DNA of 64,000 bases, taken from NCBI RefSeq assembly GCF_031759225.1, contig NZ_CP134494.1, positions 1,424,501 to 1,488,500 on the forward strand, in the 5' to 3' direction. This document shows positions 43,376 through 52,982 of this stretch, piece by piece; the stretch's first letter is position 1; each line of letters opens with the position of its first letter. This DNA is from Mesobacillus jeotgali. Its GTDB lineage: Bacteria; Bacillota; Bacilli; Bacillales; Cytobacillaceae. The position numbers were made by a program, and so were the translations under genes. Under the pieces are notes generated by a model. That model had not been told where the DNA came from, ran no database searches, and was given only the letters and a program-made list of their open reading frames with translations.

Positions 43376-45070
43376 GTGAAATTTGAACAATATACATACA
43401 CTCGCCCGAATTTGGATGAAGTCACTGCCAAATTCGATAAACTGCTTGAGCAATTCAAAAGTGCAGGTTCTGTTGAGGAGCAAAGCACGGCAATGAATGG
43501 GATCAATGATTTGCGCAATGATGTAGGCACGATGTTCAATCTTTGCTATATCCGCCATTCTATCGATACCGAAGATGAGTTCTATAAGCAAGAGCAGGAT
43601 TTCCTTGATGAACTGGCTCCACAGGTAGAGGGCTTGGTGACAAAATATTATGAAGCACTTGTTTCGTCCTCTTTCCGCGATGAACTAGAAGCAAAATGGG
43701 GACGTCAGCTTTTTGCTCTGGCTGAAGCACAGTTAAAGCAGTTTTCACCTGAAATCGTTCCATTGATGCAGAAGGAAAACAAGCTTTCCACAGAATATAC
43801 AAAGCTTGTTGCATCAGCGAAAATCATGTTTGAAGGGGAAGAGAGGACTCTTGCCCAGCTTGATCCTTTTACAGAGTCAAAAGACCGTGAAACAAGAAAG
43901 AAAGCAAGTGAAGCAAAATTTGCATTCTTTTCTGAGCATGGAGAAGAGTTCGACAGGATTTATGATGAGCTTGTCAAAGTCAGGACTGAAATGGCCCACA
44001 AGCTTGGCTATAGCAATTTTGTAGAGCTGGCATACTACCGTATGTTCCGTACGGACTATGACAGCAGCATGGTAGCAGCATTCAGGGACCAGGTTCATAA
44101 ATACATTGTTCCGGTAGCTTCAAAGCTTAAGGAACGCCAAAAGAATCGTATTGGTGTGGAAGAGTTAAAGTACTTTGATGAGCCATTTGACTTCAAAACT
44201 GGCAATGCGGCTCCAAAAGGAAGTCCTGAGTGGATCATTGAAAATGGTCAAAAAATGTATGATGAGCTATCTTCTGAAACCGGTGAATTTTTCAGATATA
44301 TGAATGAAAACAACCTGATGGACCTGGTGGCGAAGAAAGGCAAAGCAGGCGGAGGCTATTGCACATACATTGAAAACTATAAGTCACCATTCATATTCTC
44401 GAACTTTAACGGCACCTCAGGCGATATTGATGTCCTTACACATGAAGCAGGGCATGCGTTCCAGGTATATTCCAGCCGCCATTTTGAGATACCTGAATAT
44501 AACTGGCCAACCTATGAAGCGTGTGAAATCCACTCGATGAGCATGGAATTCTTTACATGGCCATGGATGGAATTATTCTTCAAAGAGGATACCGATAAAT
44601 ATAAATTCTCGCACCTAAGCAGCGGGCTGCTATTCCTGCCATACGGAGTATCTGTCGACGAATTCCAGCACTGGGTTTATGAGAATCCTGAAGCAACACC
44701 GGCAGAAAGAAAGCAACAATGGAGAGAAATTGAGAAGAAGTACCTTCCTCATAAAGACTATGACGGAAACACTTACTTGGAAGAAGGAGGATTCTGGCAG
44801 AGACAAGGCCATATCTATAATTCACCTTTCTACTATATCGATTACACCCTTGCGCAGATTTGTGCATTCCAGTTCTGGAAGCGTTCAAGGGAAAATCAGG
44901 AAGAAGCATGGAATGATTATGCTAACCTATGCAAGCTGGGAGGAAGTATGGCTTTCACTGACCTCGTCAAGGAAGCGAACCTGATTTCCCCATTCGAAGA
45001 AGGCTGTGTCCAGTCAGTGATTGGCGAAATCGAAAACTGGCTTGATTCGGTTGACGATAGCAAGCTGTAA
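43376..45070 (+). CDS. M3-family oligoendopeptidase
   Basis: A 564-residue cytoplasmic zinc metallopeptidase of family M3B. The zinc site HEAGH is in DVLTHEAGHAFQVY, and the third ligand Glu follows in YEACEIHSMSMEFF. The N-terminal helical domain and length agree with PepF-like enzymes that trim short peptides. AAGGGGG precedes the GTG start at 43376. It is monocistronic, ending at a strong terminator and then the first tandem array. Confidence 0.92.
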   Translation: MKFEQYTYTRPNLDEVTAKFDKLLEQFKSAGSVEEQSTAMNGINDLRNDVGTMFNLCYIRHSIDTEDEFYKQEQDFLDELAPQVEGLVTKYYEALVSSSFRDELEAKWGRQLFALAEAQLKQFSPEIVPLMQKENKLSTEYTKLVASAKIMFEGEERTLAQLDPFTESKDRETRKKASEAKFAFFSEHGEEFDRIYDELVKVRTEMAHKLGYSNFVELAYYRMFRTDYDSSMVAAFRDQVHKYIVPVASKLKERQKNRIGVEELKYFDEPFDFKTGNAAPKGSPEWIIENGQKMYDELSSETGEFFRYMNENNLMDLVAKKGKAGGGYCTYIENYKSPFIFSNFNGTSGDIDVLTHEAGHAFQVYSSRHFEIPEYNWPTYEACEIHSMSMEFFTWPWMELFFKEDTDKYKFSHLSSGLLFLPYGVSVDEFQHWVYENPEATPAERKQQWREIEKKYLPHKDYDGNTYLEEGGFWQRQGHIYNSPFYYIDYTLAQICAFQFWKRSRENQEEAWNDYANLCKLGGSMAFTDLVKEANLISPFEEGCVQSVIGEIENWLDSVDDSKL

Positions 45071-45106
45071 ATAGGAAATACGAAGCTTCTAGTGGTTTCG
45101 CTTCAG

Positions 45107-45151
45107 ACTGCAGGCAAACTTGATGAAAATCAGTTTGTCTGCAGTTTTTTT
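45107..45151 (+). terminator. Terminator of the oligoendopeptidase gene
   Basis: A 14-bp stem: ACTGCAGGCAAACT (45107-45120) with AGTTTGTCTGCAGT (45132-45145), one wobble, then T run. Confidence 0.9.
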
Positions 45152-45187
45152 ATTCTCTTTGTTAGATATGTGAGTTGCTAAACCGCC

Positions 45188-45395
45188 TTATTGGTTACCA
45201 CTTTTCGAGAATTCGAGGATTTTAGGTCACCAATAGCCCTTATTGGTTACCACTTTTCGAGAATTTGAGGATTTTAGGTCACCAATAGCCCTTATTGGTT
45301 ACCTCTTTTCGAGAATTCGAGGATTTTAGGTCACCAATAGCCCTTATTGGTGACTACTTTTCGAGATTTTGACGAATATTGGTCACCAATCGCAC
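45188..45395. repeat. Tandem array A: four 52-bp units with hairpin junctions
   Basis: Copies start at 45188, 45240, 45292 and 45344, exactly 52 bases apart. The first three differ at only a few positions and the fourth is diverged. Each unit has ATTGGTTACC at its start and GGTCACCAAT near its end. At every junction these form a 10-base-arm hairpin around a 7-base loop (AGCCCTT), with one internal mismatch. The 25 bases between hairpins contain TTTTCGAGAATTCGAGGA. It lies between the terminators of two convergent genes. No reading frame is plausible because 52 is not a multiple of 3. Confidence 0.95.
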
Positions 45396-45421
45396 TTACA
45401 GTTGTCTTCACCTTCTCATTC

Positions 45422-45450
45422 AAAAAGCCCGCATTTTCATGCGGGCTTTC
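45422..45450 (-). terminator. Terminator of the second RND gene
   Basis: AAAGCCCGCAT (45424-45434) pairs perfectly with ATGCGGGCTTT (45439-45449). The T tract is on the minus strand. Confidence 0.88.
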
Positions 45451-45453
45451 TCC

Positions 45454-48400
45454 TTACATATTTCGTTCTTTTTTCACCTGTCTGTAGAAAAATACTTCAT
45501 AAATAACAGGAATCAGAATCAACGTCAAAAGGGTGGAGGAGGTCAGGCCTCCAATTACGGTTACTGCCAGACCTTTGGAGATCAGGGTGCCTGATGAAGT
45601 AGTGAGCGCCAATGGAATCAATGCAGCGATCGTCGCAAAGGCAGTCATCAGGATTGGCCGCAGTCTTGTGATGCCTGCTTCAATAAGTGCCTCGCGTATA
45701 GGCATTCCTTTCTCTGTACGGTTCTGGCCAATACGGTCGACCATGACAATTGCATTCGTCGTTACGATCCCGATCAGCATCAGCAGTCCAATCATGACGC
45801 TTACTGACATCGGTTCATCGGCAATCCACAATCCGAGCAGAGAGCCGATTGGGACGAAAATCAAGGATGAGAGGATAATGAACGGAATCCTCGCCTGGCC
45901 GAAAGTAATCAGCATCGTCAGATAGACAAGCCCAATGGCCACGACCATCGCAATTCCCAGCTGAGTGAATGTTTCAACTGTCTCGTCACTGCCTCCTCCA
46001 CCTTCAAGGGAAACACCCTCAGGGAGTTCGATGTCATTTTGGACACCATCAATGACAGCACTTGAAACGGCTCTTATATCATTTGAATCGATTTGTGCAG
46101 AAACGCGGGCGAATATCTTGCCGTCTAATTTCTGGATCGAGGTAAAAGCTTCCGATTCGGTGATACTGGCTATTTCAGTGATAGGAACCGGCCCTTGTTG
46201 AGTGAAGATCATCGTGTTTCTGAGGTCCTCAATCGTTTTGGATTTTTCATCATAGGTAATGGAAACACGTCGTTCTTCACCGCCGAGTTTCATGGAACCA
46301 GCATCTACAGGTTTGGTTTTATCAGTGATCGTACCAAGAACCTGGAACCCGGAAACCCCTAATTGAGCAGATTTTTCAGGGTCGATATCGACAATCACTT
46401 GCTTTTGTTTCTCGGAAAAATTGTTGGATACATATTTCAGGTCTTCCTGCTTCATCATATAATCTTCAACACTTGCAGCTGCGTCCTGCAAGACAGCAAG
46501 GTCAGTAGAATATAAGTCAATATTGACATTATTATTTGATGGTGGACCGCCTGTAGATTGTTCCTGAATGCCGATCTTTGCATCTGGCTCTATTGATAGG
46601 ACGATTTCTTCCATTTCTTTTTCAAGCATTGGTATAAACTCAGAAACACTTACACCATCTCCAAGACTAATAAAATAGTTAGCCTGGTTCTGGCGTTTGA
46701 GTCCGGTCTGGAAGTCCCGGCTGCCGATTCCAACGGTGACATCATTGATATCTTTTTGTTCTGCGAACATGTTCTCGACCTTCAAAGAAACTTCATTCGT
46801 CTTTTCCAATGATGTTGAAGATGGCAATTGGAATGTAGCAACCAGGAGTTTTTGCTCTTCATTTGGAATGAATGTGAAACCAAGACCTTTGACAAGGAAT
46901 CCTGAACCCGCAAGCAGGGCAATGGACAGGAAGATGACAAGGGTTTTATGGTTCAGTGACCATTTGATTGATGACGCATATGCTCTTTGCATTGCACCTT
47001 CTTTTTCTTCCTTAGGCACCTTCTTGAAAGAGAATTTTGCCAGGATCGGAACGATTGTTACGGCTACAATCAAAGATGCCAGCAATGAAAACACAATTGT
47101 CAGTGCAAACGGAAGGAAGAATTCCCCGGTAATGCCCCCGACAAGTCCCAATGGTAAAAATACAACAACCGTGGTTATGGTTGAGGACGTGATCGCCTTC
47201 AGAATTTCCTTCGTGGAATCCTGGATCAGTTCATCTGTCATGGCTTTATTTTCTTTACGGACTCTTCGGAAAATGTTCTCAATAACTACGATACTATCAT
47301 CGACCACCCGGCCAACTGCGACAGCCATGCCGCCTAGCGTCATGATGTTCAATGAGATATCAAGCTGGTTCAAAAAGATTGACGAAATCAATAGCGAAAG
47401 CGGAATCGATACAATGGCAATAATCGTCGCCCTGAAGTTCCTTAGGAAGATCAATACAGCGATTGATGCGAACAGGGCTCCGAGCAAACCTTCCTTTACG
47501 AGGGTATTGACCGATTTTTCAATTCCTTCCGCGGAATCAAACCCAATCGCGTATTCAAGCCGGTCGTCATAGCTGTTTATGACTGATAATACCTTCTCGG
47601 CAACTTCAACCGTATTCGCATCCTGCTTTTTCGTGATAGCCATCGATAAAGATTCTTTTTCGTTATAGCGGGTGATTTCAGGCTTTTCGGTTACAACCTC
47701 AATCGAGGCAATATCCCCCAGCTTAACTGGTGGTGCATTTGGAGCGAATTTTGACTGTAAAACCAGGTTTTCTAGTTCATTGATTTCTTCAATTTTTTCC
47801 TGAACCCTTACCGGTACCTGGATTTCATTTTCATTCAAGTTGCCAGCTGGAAAGCTGAATTTTTTAGCATTAATACTTTCTTTAATCTCATTCAAGCTAA
47901 GGGCAAGCTGGGCAGCCTTTTCCTGATCAACGGTAATTTGAAGGATATCCTCCGTCATGCCGCCAACTGAAACACTGTTTATTCCCTGGATCTTATTCAG
48001 TTCAGGAATGATCTCCTCGTTCACAAGCTGTTCCAGGTCCTGATCTCCTTTTGCAAACAGGGAAATATTGAAGATCGGGAATGTGCCAAATGAGAATCGG
48101 TTTACATTTGTCTCAACTGTTTCGGGTAGTCCTGCCTCCTTGATGAAGGAATTGACCTGCTGTTCAGCATCATCAAGTTCGGTATCGAAAGGGAACTCCA
48201 GATTGATTATTGCGATGCTTTCAAAGGAAGAACTCTGGATTTTCTTTAATCCATCTATCCCTTTGAATTTAGTCTCCAGCTTTTCGGTCACTTGCTCATT
48301 GATATCCTGAGGTGATGCACCAGGATAAAAGACTTCCACAGATAGCTGAGGGAATTCAATATTCGGCAGTAAATCGACCTTCAGACGAGTGAAGGAATAC

Positions 48401-48480
48401 AGTCCGCCGAGTATCAGTAAAAATGAAATAATAAAAACAGCAAAAGCATTTTTCAGACTGAACCGTGTCAGAAACCCCAT
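45454..48480 (-). CDS. RND-family efflux permease (AcrB/HAE1 type), second of two
   Basis: A 1008-residue proton-driven exporter with the RND plan: helix 1 (about 13-31), a first large loop starting KVDLLPNIEFPQLSV, a helix cluster (about 325-465) with GGMAVAVGRVVDDSIVVIEN, a second loop, and a final cluster (about 835-1000) with TTNAIVMVDRI. It is distinct from the permease at 5006 and somewhat shorter. No membrane fusion partner gene is adjacent. Substrates may be lipids, surfactants or drugs; none can be assigned. GAGGT lies upstream of ATG 48480. Confidence 0.9.
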   Translation of the reverse strand: MGFLTRFSLKNAFAVFIISFLLILGGLYSFTRLKVDLLPNIEFPQLSVEVFYPGASPQDINEQVTEKLETKFKGIDGLKKIQSSSFESIAIINLEFPFDTELDDAEQQVNSFIKEAGLPETVETNVNRFSFGTFPIFNISLFAKGDQDLEQLVNEEIIPELNKIQGINSVSVGGMTEDILQITVDQEKAAQLALSLNEIKESINAKKFSFPAGNLNENEIQVPVRVQEKIEEINELENLVLQSKFAPNAPPVKLGDIASIEVVTEKPEITRYNEKESLSMAITKKQDANTVEVAEKVLSVINSYDDRLEYAIGFDSAEGIEKSVNTLVKEGLLGALFASIAVLIFLRNFRATIIAIVSIPLSLLISSIFLNQLDISLNIMTLGGMAVAVGRVVDDSIVVIENIFRRVRKENKAMTDELIQDSTKEILKAITSSTITTVVVFLPLGLVGGITGEFFLPFALTIVFSLLASLIVAVTIVPILAKFSFKKVPKEEKEGAMQRAYASSIKWSLNHKTLVIFLSIALLAGSGFLVKGLGFTFIPNEEQKLLVATFQLPSSTSLEKTNEVSLKVENMFAEQKDINDVTVGIGSRDFQTGLKRQNQANYFISLGDGVSVSEFIPMLEKEMEEIVLSIEPDAKIGIQEQSTGGPPSNNNVNIDLYSTDLAVLQDAAASVEDYMMKQEDLKYVSNNFSEKQKQVIVDIDPEKSAQLGVSGFQVLGTITDKTKPVDAGSMKLGGEERRVSITYDEKSKTIEDLRNTMIFTQQGPVPITEIASITESEAFTSIQKLDGKIFARVSAQIDSNDIRAVSSAVIDGVQNDIELPEGVSLEGGGGSDETVETFTQLGIAMVVAIGLVYLTMLITFGQARIPFIILSSLIFVPIGSLLGLWIADEPMSVSVMIGLLMLIGIVTTNAIVMVDRIGQNRTEKGMPIREALIEAGITRLRPILMTAFATIAALIPLALTTSSGTLISKGLAVTVIGGLTSSTLLTLILIPVIYEVFFYRQVKKERNM

Positions 48481-48655
48481 TAGGTATACCTCGTTTCTTC
48501 TAAAAAGTTATGCTCTTATTCTATATGTCTTTTATGTATATTTCATTTTTAAACTGTAAAATTTAAAAATAGTTTACTTGCCATGATGCGGTTGCAGGAA
48601 CAGGCTAACCGGAGCGCTTTTCAAAGGGATATTTTAAATTGCACGGCATAAAAAA

Positions 48656-48682
48656 GAAGATTCGGAGTCAATCCGAACCTTC
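48656..48682 (-). terminator. Terminator of clpE
   Basis: TTCGGA (48661-48666) and TCCGAA (48672-48677), extended by short flanking pairs. The minus strand runs into CTTCTTTTTT. Confidence 0.7.
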
Positions 48683-48689
48683 GAGGTAA

Positions 48690-50843
48690 TTATTTGCGTT
48701 TTATGGTGATATCATCATTTTCGATGACTGCTTTCAATTCAATCGCATCTGGTTCTTCAAGAATGAAGTCCGCGATGGAATCCTCAAGCTGTTCTTGAAT
48801 GGAGCGGCGCAGAGGGCGTGCACCAAATGCTGGATGGTATCCCAGCTCAGCAAGCTTTTCCTTCACTTCAGCTTCGACTTCAAGGCTGATGTTCTGCTCT
48901 GAAAGTGTTTCCTTCAGTTCAGAAATCATCAAGTCAACGATTTGAAGAAGATGTTCTTTTTCAAGTGCCTTGAACTCGATGATGCTGTCAAAGCGGTTCA
49001 GGAATTCAGGCTTGAAGAAGCCACCCAGGGAGTCAAGGATACTTGATTCGTTGACAGCGGTGCTCTGGTCGAATCCTACCTTGATTGTTTTATGTCCGAC
49101 TCCAGCGTTGCTTGTCATGATGATGACAGTGTCCTTGAAGCTTACGGTGCGGCCCTGGCTGTCAGTCAGGCGTCCGTCTTCAAGAATCTGCAAGAACATA
49201 TGCTGTACATCTGGGTGTGCTTTCTCAATTTCATCCAGCAGAATGATACTGTATGGATTTCTCCTTACCTTTTCGGTCAGCTGGCCGGCTTCATCATGGC
49301 CTACATAACCTGGAGGTGAACCAATCAGCTTGGAAACGCTGTGTTTTTCCATGTATTCACTCATATCAAGACGCACCATTGCATCTTTGGAGCCAAACAG
49401 TTCTTCTGCCAATGTTTTGGTCAGTTCTGTTTTACCGACACCTGTTGGGCCGACGAATAGGAAGGACCCAATCGGACGGTTTTTAGATTTCAGACCTGCA
49501 CGGCTGCGGCGGATTGCTTTGGCTACTTTCTGTACAGCATCCTCCTGGCCGATGACCTTGCCATTAAGGTTTGCGACAAGATTCTTCATCCTGACTTGTT
49601 CGTCCTCCTGTAGTTTGCCCACTGGAATTCCAGTCTTCTTCTCAATGATTTCCTGGATATGCTGGATTGTGACAAAAGGACGTGCTGTGTTGCGATTTTC
49701 ATTCAATGCCTTTTCAAGCTTGGTTTCCTCATCACGCAGCTTTGCAGCTGTTTCATAGTCCTCTTGCTTTAATGCCTCTTCCTTTTCCTTTACGATTTCA
49801 GCTAGGCGGCTTTCAGCATCATTTTTATTTGTGTAATCTGAAACTAGGTTAAGCTTTGACCCAGCTTCGTCCATTAAATCAATCGCTTTGTCAGGAAGGA
49901 AGCGATCCTGTATATAACGGTGTGAAAGCTGTACACATGCCTTAATTGTTTCTTCCGGGAAAGTGACCTGATGGAAATCTTCATACTTGGACTGAATTCC
50001 CTTCAGGATTTCGACAGCCTCATCCACTGTTGGTTCGAGGACATGAACTGGCTGGAAACGTCTTTCAAGCGCCGCATCTTTTTCGATTTGTCGATACTCC
50101 TTCAGTGTTGTTGCACCGACCACTTGAAGCTCACCGCGGGCTAGTGCTGGCTTCAGGATATTGCCTGCATCCATGGATCCTTCGGCAGATCCTGCTCCAA
50201 CAAGCTGATGAATTTCATCGATGAACAGAATGATATTTTTGCGAGCCTGCAATTCAGAAATCAGCTGTTTCATTCTTTCCTCGAATTGCCCGCGAATACC
50301 TGTATTCGAAACCATTGACGCGACATCCAATAAATAAACTTCTTTGTTTTTCAGCTTATCCGGAACATCGCCTTCAACAATCTTAAGAGCGAGTCCTTCA
50401 GCGATGGCTGTTTTACCTACGCCAGGTTCCCCAATCAAAACAGGGTTATTTTTATTCCGTCTATTTAAGATTTCGATTACTCGTGTGACTTCTTCGTCTC
50501 GTCCAATCACCGGGTCAATCAAGCCGGTCTTGGCGATTTGGGTCAAGTTCCTGCCATATTGGTCAATAAAGCCATTTCCTCCGCCGGCTGTTTTTGTAGC
50601 TGCCGCTGGATTATGGTTCTGGTCTGGATTATTCATGTTGCCTGGAAACTGTTTGAATATATCATTGAAAGGCGAGCCTCCAAAACCGGAAAAACCGGAC
50701 ATTTGGCTGCCAAAGGAAGCACCTAATTTTTCTTTTTCTGTTTTGTAGCAATCTTCGCAGAGCATTAAATGCTTCTGATTACCGTTTAAATTGACTCTTA
50801 ACTGAATATTGGCGTGTTTCTCGTGGCAATTTTGGCAAAGCAT
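48690..50843 (-). CDS. clpE: ATP-dependent Clp protease ATPase subunit ClpE
   Basis: A 717-residue Hsp100 unfoldase that feeds substrates to ClpP. The ClpE-specific N-terminal zinc finger shows CQNCHEKH and CEDCYK. Two AAA+ modules follow, with Walker [14 protein letters not shown] and [12 protein letters not shown], separated by a UVR segment ([20 protein letters not shown]). The ClpP-interaction and C-terminal sensor parts look complete. GAAGGAGG precedes ATG 50843. Its promoter overlaps CtsR boxes (see separate entry), so it belongs to the class III heat-shock group. Confidence 0.96.
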   Translation of the reverse strand: MLCQNCHEKHANIQLRVNLNGNQKHLMLCEDCYKTEKEKLGASFGSQMSGFSGFGGSPFNDIFKQFPGNMNNPDQNHNPAAATKTAGGGNGFIDQYGRNLTQIAKTGLIDPVIGRDEEVTRVIEILNRRNKNNPVLIGEPGVGKTAIAEGLALKIVEGDVPDKLKNKEVYLLDVASMVSNTGIRGQFEERMKQLISELQARKNIILFIDEIHQLVGAGSAEGSMDAGNILKPALARGELQVVGATTLKEYRQIEKDAALERRFQPVHVLEPTVDEAVEILKGIQSKYEDFHQVTFPEETIKACVQLSHRYIQDRFLPDKAIDLMDEAGSKLNLVSDYTNKNDAESRLAEIVKEKEEALKQEDYETAAKLRDEETKLEKALNENRNTARPFVTIQHIQEIIEKKTGIPVGKLQEDEQVRMKNLVANLNGKVIGQEDAVQKVAKAIRRSRAGLKSKNRPIGSFLFVGPTGVGKTELTKTLAEELFGSKDAMVRLDMSEYMEKHSVSKLIGSPPGYVGHDEAGQLTEKVRRNPYSIILLDEIEKAHPDVQHMFLQILEDGRLTDSQGRTVSFKDTVIIMTSNAGVGHKTIKVGFDQSTAVNESSILDSLGGFFKPEFLNRFDSIIEFKALEKEHLLQIVDLMISELKETLSEQNISLEVEAEVKEKLAELGYHPAFGARPLRRSIQEQLEDSIADFILEEPDAIELKAVIENDDITIKRK

Positions 50844-50896
50844 TTAAATTCCTCCTTCAAAAATTCATTTCTATATTTATTGATCAAATATAGTTT

Positions 50897-50959
50897 TTTG
50901 ACTTTGACTATCTTTGATCAATTTAACCTTATTATACTTTGACCTTTTTTGACTTTCAA
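50897..50959 (-). promoter_or_regulatory. clpE SigA promoter with CtsR operators
   Basis: Read on the minus strand, the -35 TTGAAA (50954-50959) and -10 TATAAT (50931-50936) are 17 bases apart. The spacer is filled by a CtsR box, GGTCAAA with its partner AGTCAAA three bases apart (50938-50954), matching RGTCAAA-NAN-RGTCAAA. Two further heptads lie downstream, TTTGACT at 50897-50903 and 50903-50909 with TTTGATC 50913-50919 (plus-strand reading). CtsR bound in the spacer would block RNA polymerase until heat stress. Confidence 0.9.
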
Positions 50960-51071
50960 GATATTTGTTTGTGGAAATTTTTGGTTGATGTTTTGTCAAA
51001 GCAACTATTTAAAAAAGCTCGTCATGGTTTGTCTATCCATACATATATTGAGAAGGAGGGAGGGGAACGCT

Positions 51072-52115
51072 TTGAAGACAAATTGGGGTGCTGCCTTTCA
51101 AATCGCTGCTGTTTATGTCGGTACTGTTGTGGGCGCCGGCTTTGCGACAGGGAGGGAAATCGTCGAATTCTTTTCCCGCTTTGGACTTTTTGGATTGATT
51201 GGTGTTTTCATGGCGGGATATATTCTTACATATATGGGTGCAAAATTGATGCGTATCGCAGCGGCAATCGGCGCCCGTTCATATGAAGAAATGAATGTAC
51301 ATTTGTTCGGGAAATTTTTTGGTGGAATCATCAATGTTTTGATGCTATTTATGCTGCTTGGAGTTTGTGCTGTAATGTTATCGGGTGCAGGGGCCGTTTT
51401 TGAGGAGCAGCTAGGATTGACCAAATCATTGGGGATCTTTATCACCATAGCACTGTCACTTGCCGTCATGGTTGTCGGGTTAAAGGGCGTCTTCGCTGTG
51501 AACACTTTTGTCGTGCCGATGATGATCTTGTTCAGTCTTATCTTATTCTTCCTGTCAGTTAAATTGCCAGGATTCATTGAACAGGTTGTTTTTATTCCAT
51601 ATGCAGAGGATGGCTGGAAGGCTGTGATCGGACCATTTTCATATACAGCTCTGAACCTGTCACTTGCCCAGGCAGTCCTCGTTCCTGTGGCAGCAGAAAT
51701 CAAAGATGATAATACTGTAAAATGGGGTGGAATCCTGGGAGGCATTGCGCTGACCTTGATTTTGTTATCAAGCCATTTGACTTTAATCATGCTCCCTGGA
51801 TTCGAAACATTTGAGATCCCGATGGCTGTAGTCATGAAACAGCTTGCAGCAGGTCTTTACTGGATTTTTGTCCTGATCGTATATGGAGAAATCTTTACTT
51901 CAGTAATCGGCAATATTTTTGGCCTGGAAAGGCAGATCCAAAAGTATATCAGGGTGCCAAGCCTTCTCGTCGTTTCACTGCTCTTTGTCATTTGTTATTT
52001 CATCAGCCTGATCGATTATGGGACGCTTCTTTCAGTCTTGTACCCGGTCTTTGGCTATATCAGTCTGATATTTATAGTCTTGTTATGGATGAAACCGGTC
52101 CATGTGGATAAATGA
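51072..52115 (+). CDS. ykvI: YkvI-family membrane transporter
   Basis: A 347-residue integral membrane protein with about ten helices, similar to B. subtilis YkvI and distantly to amino acid/sodium symporters of the APC fold (VGTVVGAGFATGREIVEFFS near the N-terminus). TTG 51072 is chosen because GGAGGGAGGGG lies just upstream; the long frame back to 50949 runs through the clpE promoter. The substrate is unknown. Its position divergent from clpE agrees with B. subtilis. Confidence 0.85.
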   Translation: MKTNWGAAFQIAAVYVGTVVGAGFATGREIVEFFSRFGLFGLIGVFMAGYILTYMGAKLMRIAAAIGARSYEEMNVHLFGKFFGGIINVLMLFMLLGVCAVMLSGAGAVFEEQLGLTKSLGIFITIALSLAVMVVGLKGVFAVNTFVVPMMILFSLILFFLSVKLPGFIEQVVFIPYAEDGWKAVIGPFSYTALNLSLAQAVLVPVAAEIKDDNTVKWGGILGGIALTLILLSSHLTLIMLPGFETFEIPMAVVMKQLAAGLYWIFVLIVYGEIFTSVIGNIFGLERQIQKYIRVPSLLVVSLLFVICYFISLIDYGTLLSVLYPVFGYISLIFIVLLWMKPVHVDK

Positions 52116-52117
52116 AA

Positions 52118-52143
52118 AAAGAAGGGGGCAGCCCCTTCTTTTT
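52118..52143. terminator. Bidirectional terminator
   Basis: AAAGAAGGGG (52118-52127) and CCCCTTCTTT (52132-52141) form a 10-bp stem between ykvI and the convergent lipoprotein gene. Confidence 0.9.
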
Positions 52144-52150
52144 CATTTAT

Positions 52151-52795
52151 TTATTTATTTTCTTTCATAATTGTCTGGGCCATTTCCAGGAATGCACTTC
52201 GGTGGTCAGCACCATCTTTTGTGAACAAAGTCAGCTTTAATGGTTGTACTTCATCTTTTATTATATAAGTAGTTACGATATCTGATCCGCTTTGAGTTTC
52301 CATTGCCCATGCATTGTTGAAGAATGGGTCTTCAGGTGTTTGCACCTCTTTTACTTCAGGACCGACAGCAGCAAGCTGGGCTTTTGAATTTTCTTCGACT
52401 AACGACCACTCTGCATCAGCTGGCAGTAGTTCAATCCGCATGAATACACTGTCGTCTTCAGTCCACATTAGCACATCTTTGTTTGGTTCCTCTGCTGTCA
52501 ATTCATATTCCGGCAAAACGTACATGGAGTAGTTTTGATTATCATTGTATTTCAGGAAAGCAGTCTGTTCCTTTTGTTCACCGCCCACGGTATAGGAAAT
52601 GTTTTGCTCCATGATCCGGATCAAGCCCTCTTCGTTATTTTCTTCCTGGTGGTTCTCTTCATTTTTTTCAGGAGCAGCAGCCGGCTGTGCTGCTGGTGCC
52701 TTGTCTGTGGACTTTGATTCTTCGGCAGAGCCGCAGCCTGCAATGATTATTGATGATAGTCCGATAAGTGCTAAAGGTTTTAAAAGCTTATTCAT
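52151..52795 (-). CDS. Lipoprotein of unknown function
   Basis: A 214-residue exported lipoprotein. The signal peptide ends in a lipobox IIAGC (Cys21). A low-complexity linker rich in Ala, Pro, Glu and Asn follows (about 22-55), then a globular beta-rich domain (about 58-210; ISYTVGGEQKEQTAFLKY, MYVLPEYELTAEEP). I do not recognise the domain. AGGGGG precedes ATG 52795. Confidence 0.8.
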   Translation of the reverse strand: MNKLLKPLALIGLSSIIIAGCGSAEESKSTDKAPAAQPAAAPEKNEENHQEENNEEGLIRIMEQNISYTVGGEQKEQTAFLKYNDNQNYSMYVLPEYELTAEEPNKDVLMWTEDDSVFMRIELLPADAEWSLVEENSKAQLAAVGPEVKEVQTPEDPFFNNAWAMETQSGSDIVTTYIIKDEVQPLKLTLFTKDGADHRSAFLEMAQTIMKENK

Positions 52796-52919
52796 GTCTG
52801 TTTACCCCCTGATATTTCGTATGATGATGATTTCTACATTTTTAGACGGAATGGAATGACGAAAGTTACAATTTTTGTCGCATTTACAAAATATCATGGA
52901 CGGGCGGATTGGACAATAA

Positions 52920-52956
52920 TGAAAATGACCCATAGCCGTAAGTGGCATGGGTCATT
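52920..52956 (-). terminator. Probable terminator of the CPBP protease gene
   Basis: AATGACCCAT (52924-52933) and ATGGGTCATT (52947-52956) form a 10-bp stem with TTTTCATT after it on the minus strand. Confidence 0.7.
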
Positions 52957-52982
52957 GTCAAGGTAAAACCTTTTGTTTTTTC

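Noticed and set aside
45188..45395. CRISPR array or insertion-sequence remnant
   Set aside because: The linkers are identical between copies and there is no transposase frame or target duplication.
46697..47572. 291-codon plus-strand frame opposite the second RND gene
   Set aside because: Antisense shadow of a strong RND coding frame, with Ser/Thr/Ile-rich nonsense composition and no ribosome site.
50949..51071. N-terminal extension of ykvI
   Set aside because: It overlaps the clpE promoter and CtsR boxes; TTG 51072 has a strong ribosome site.
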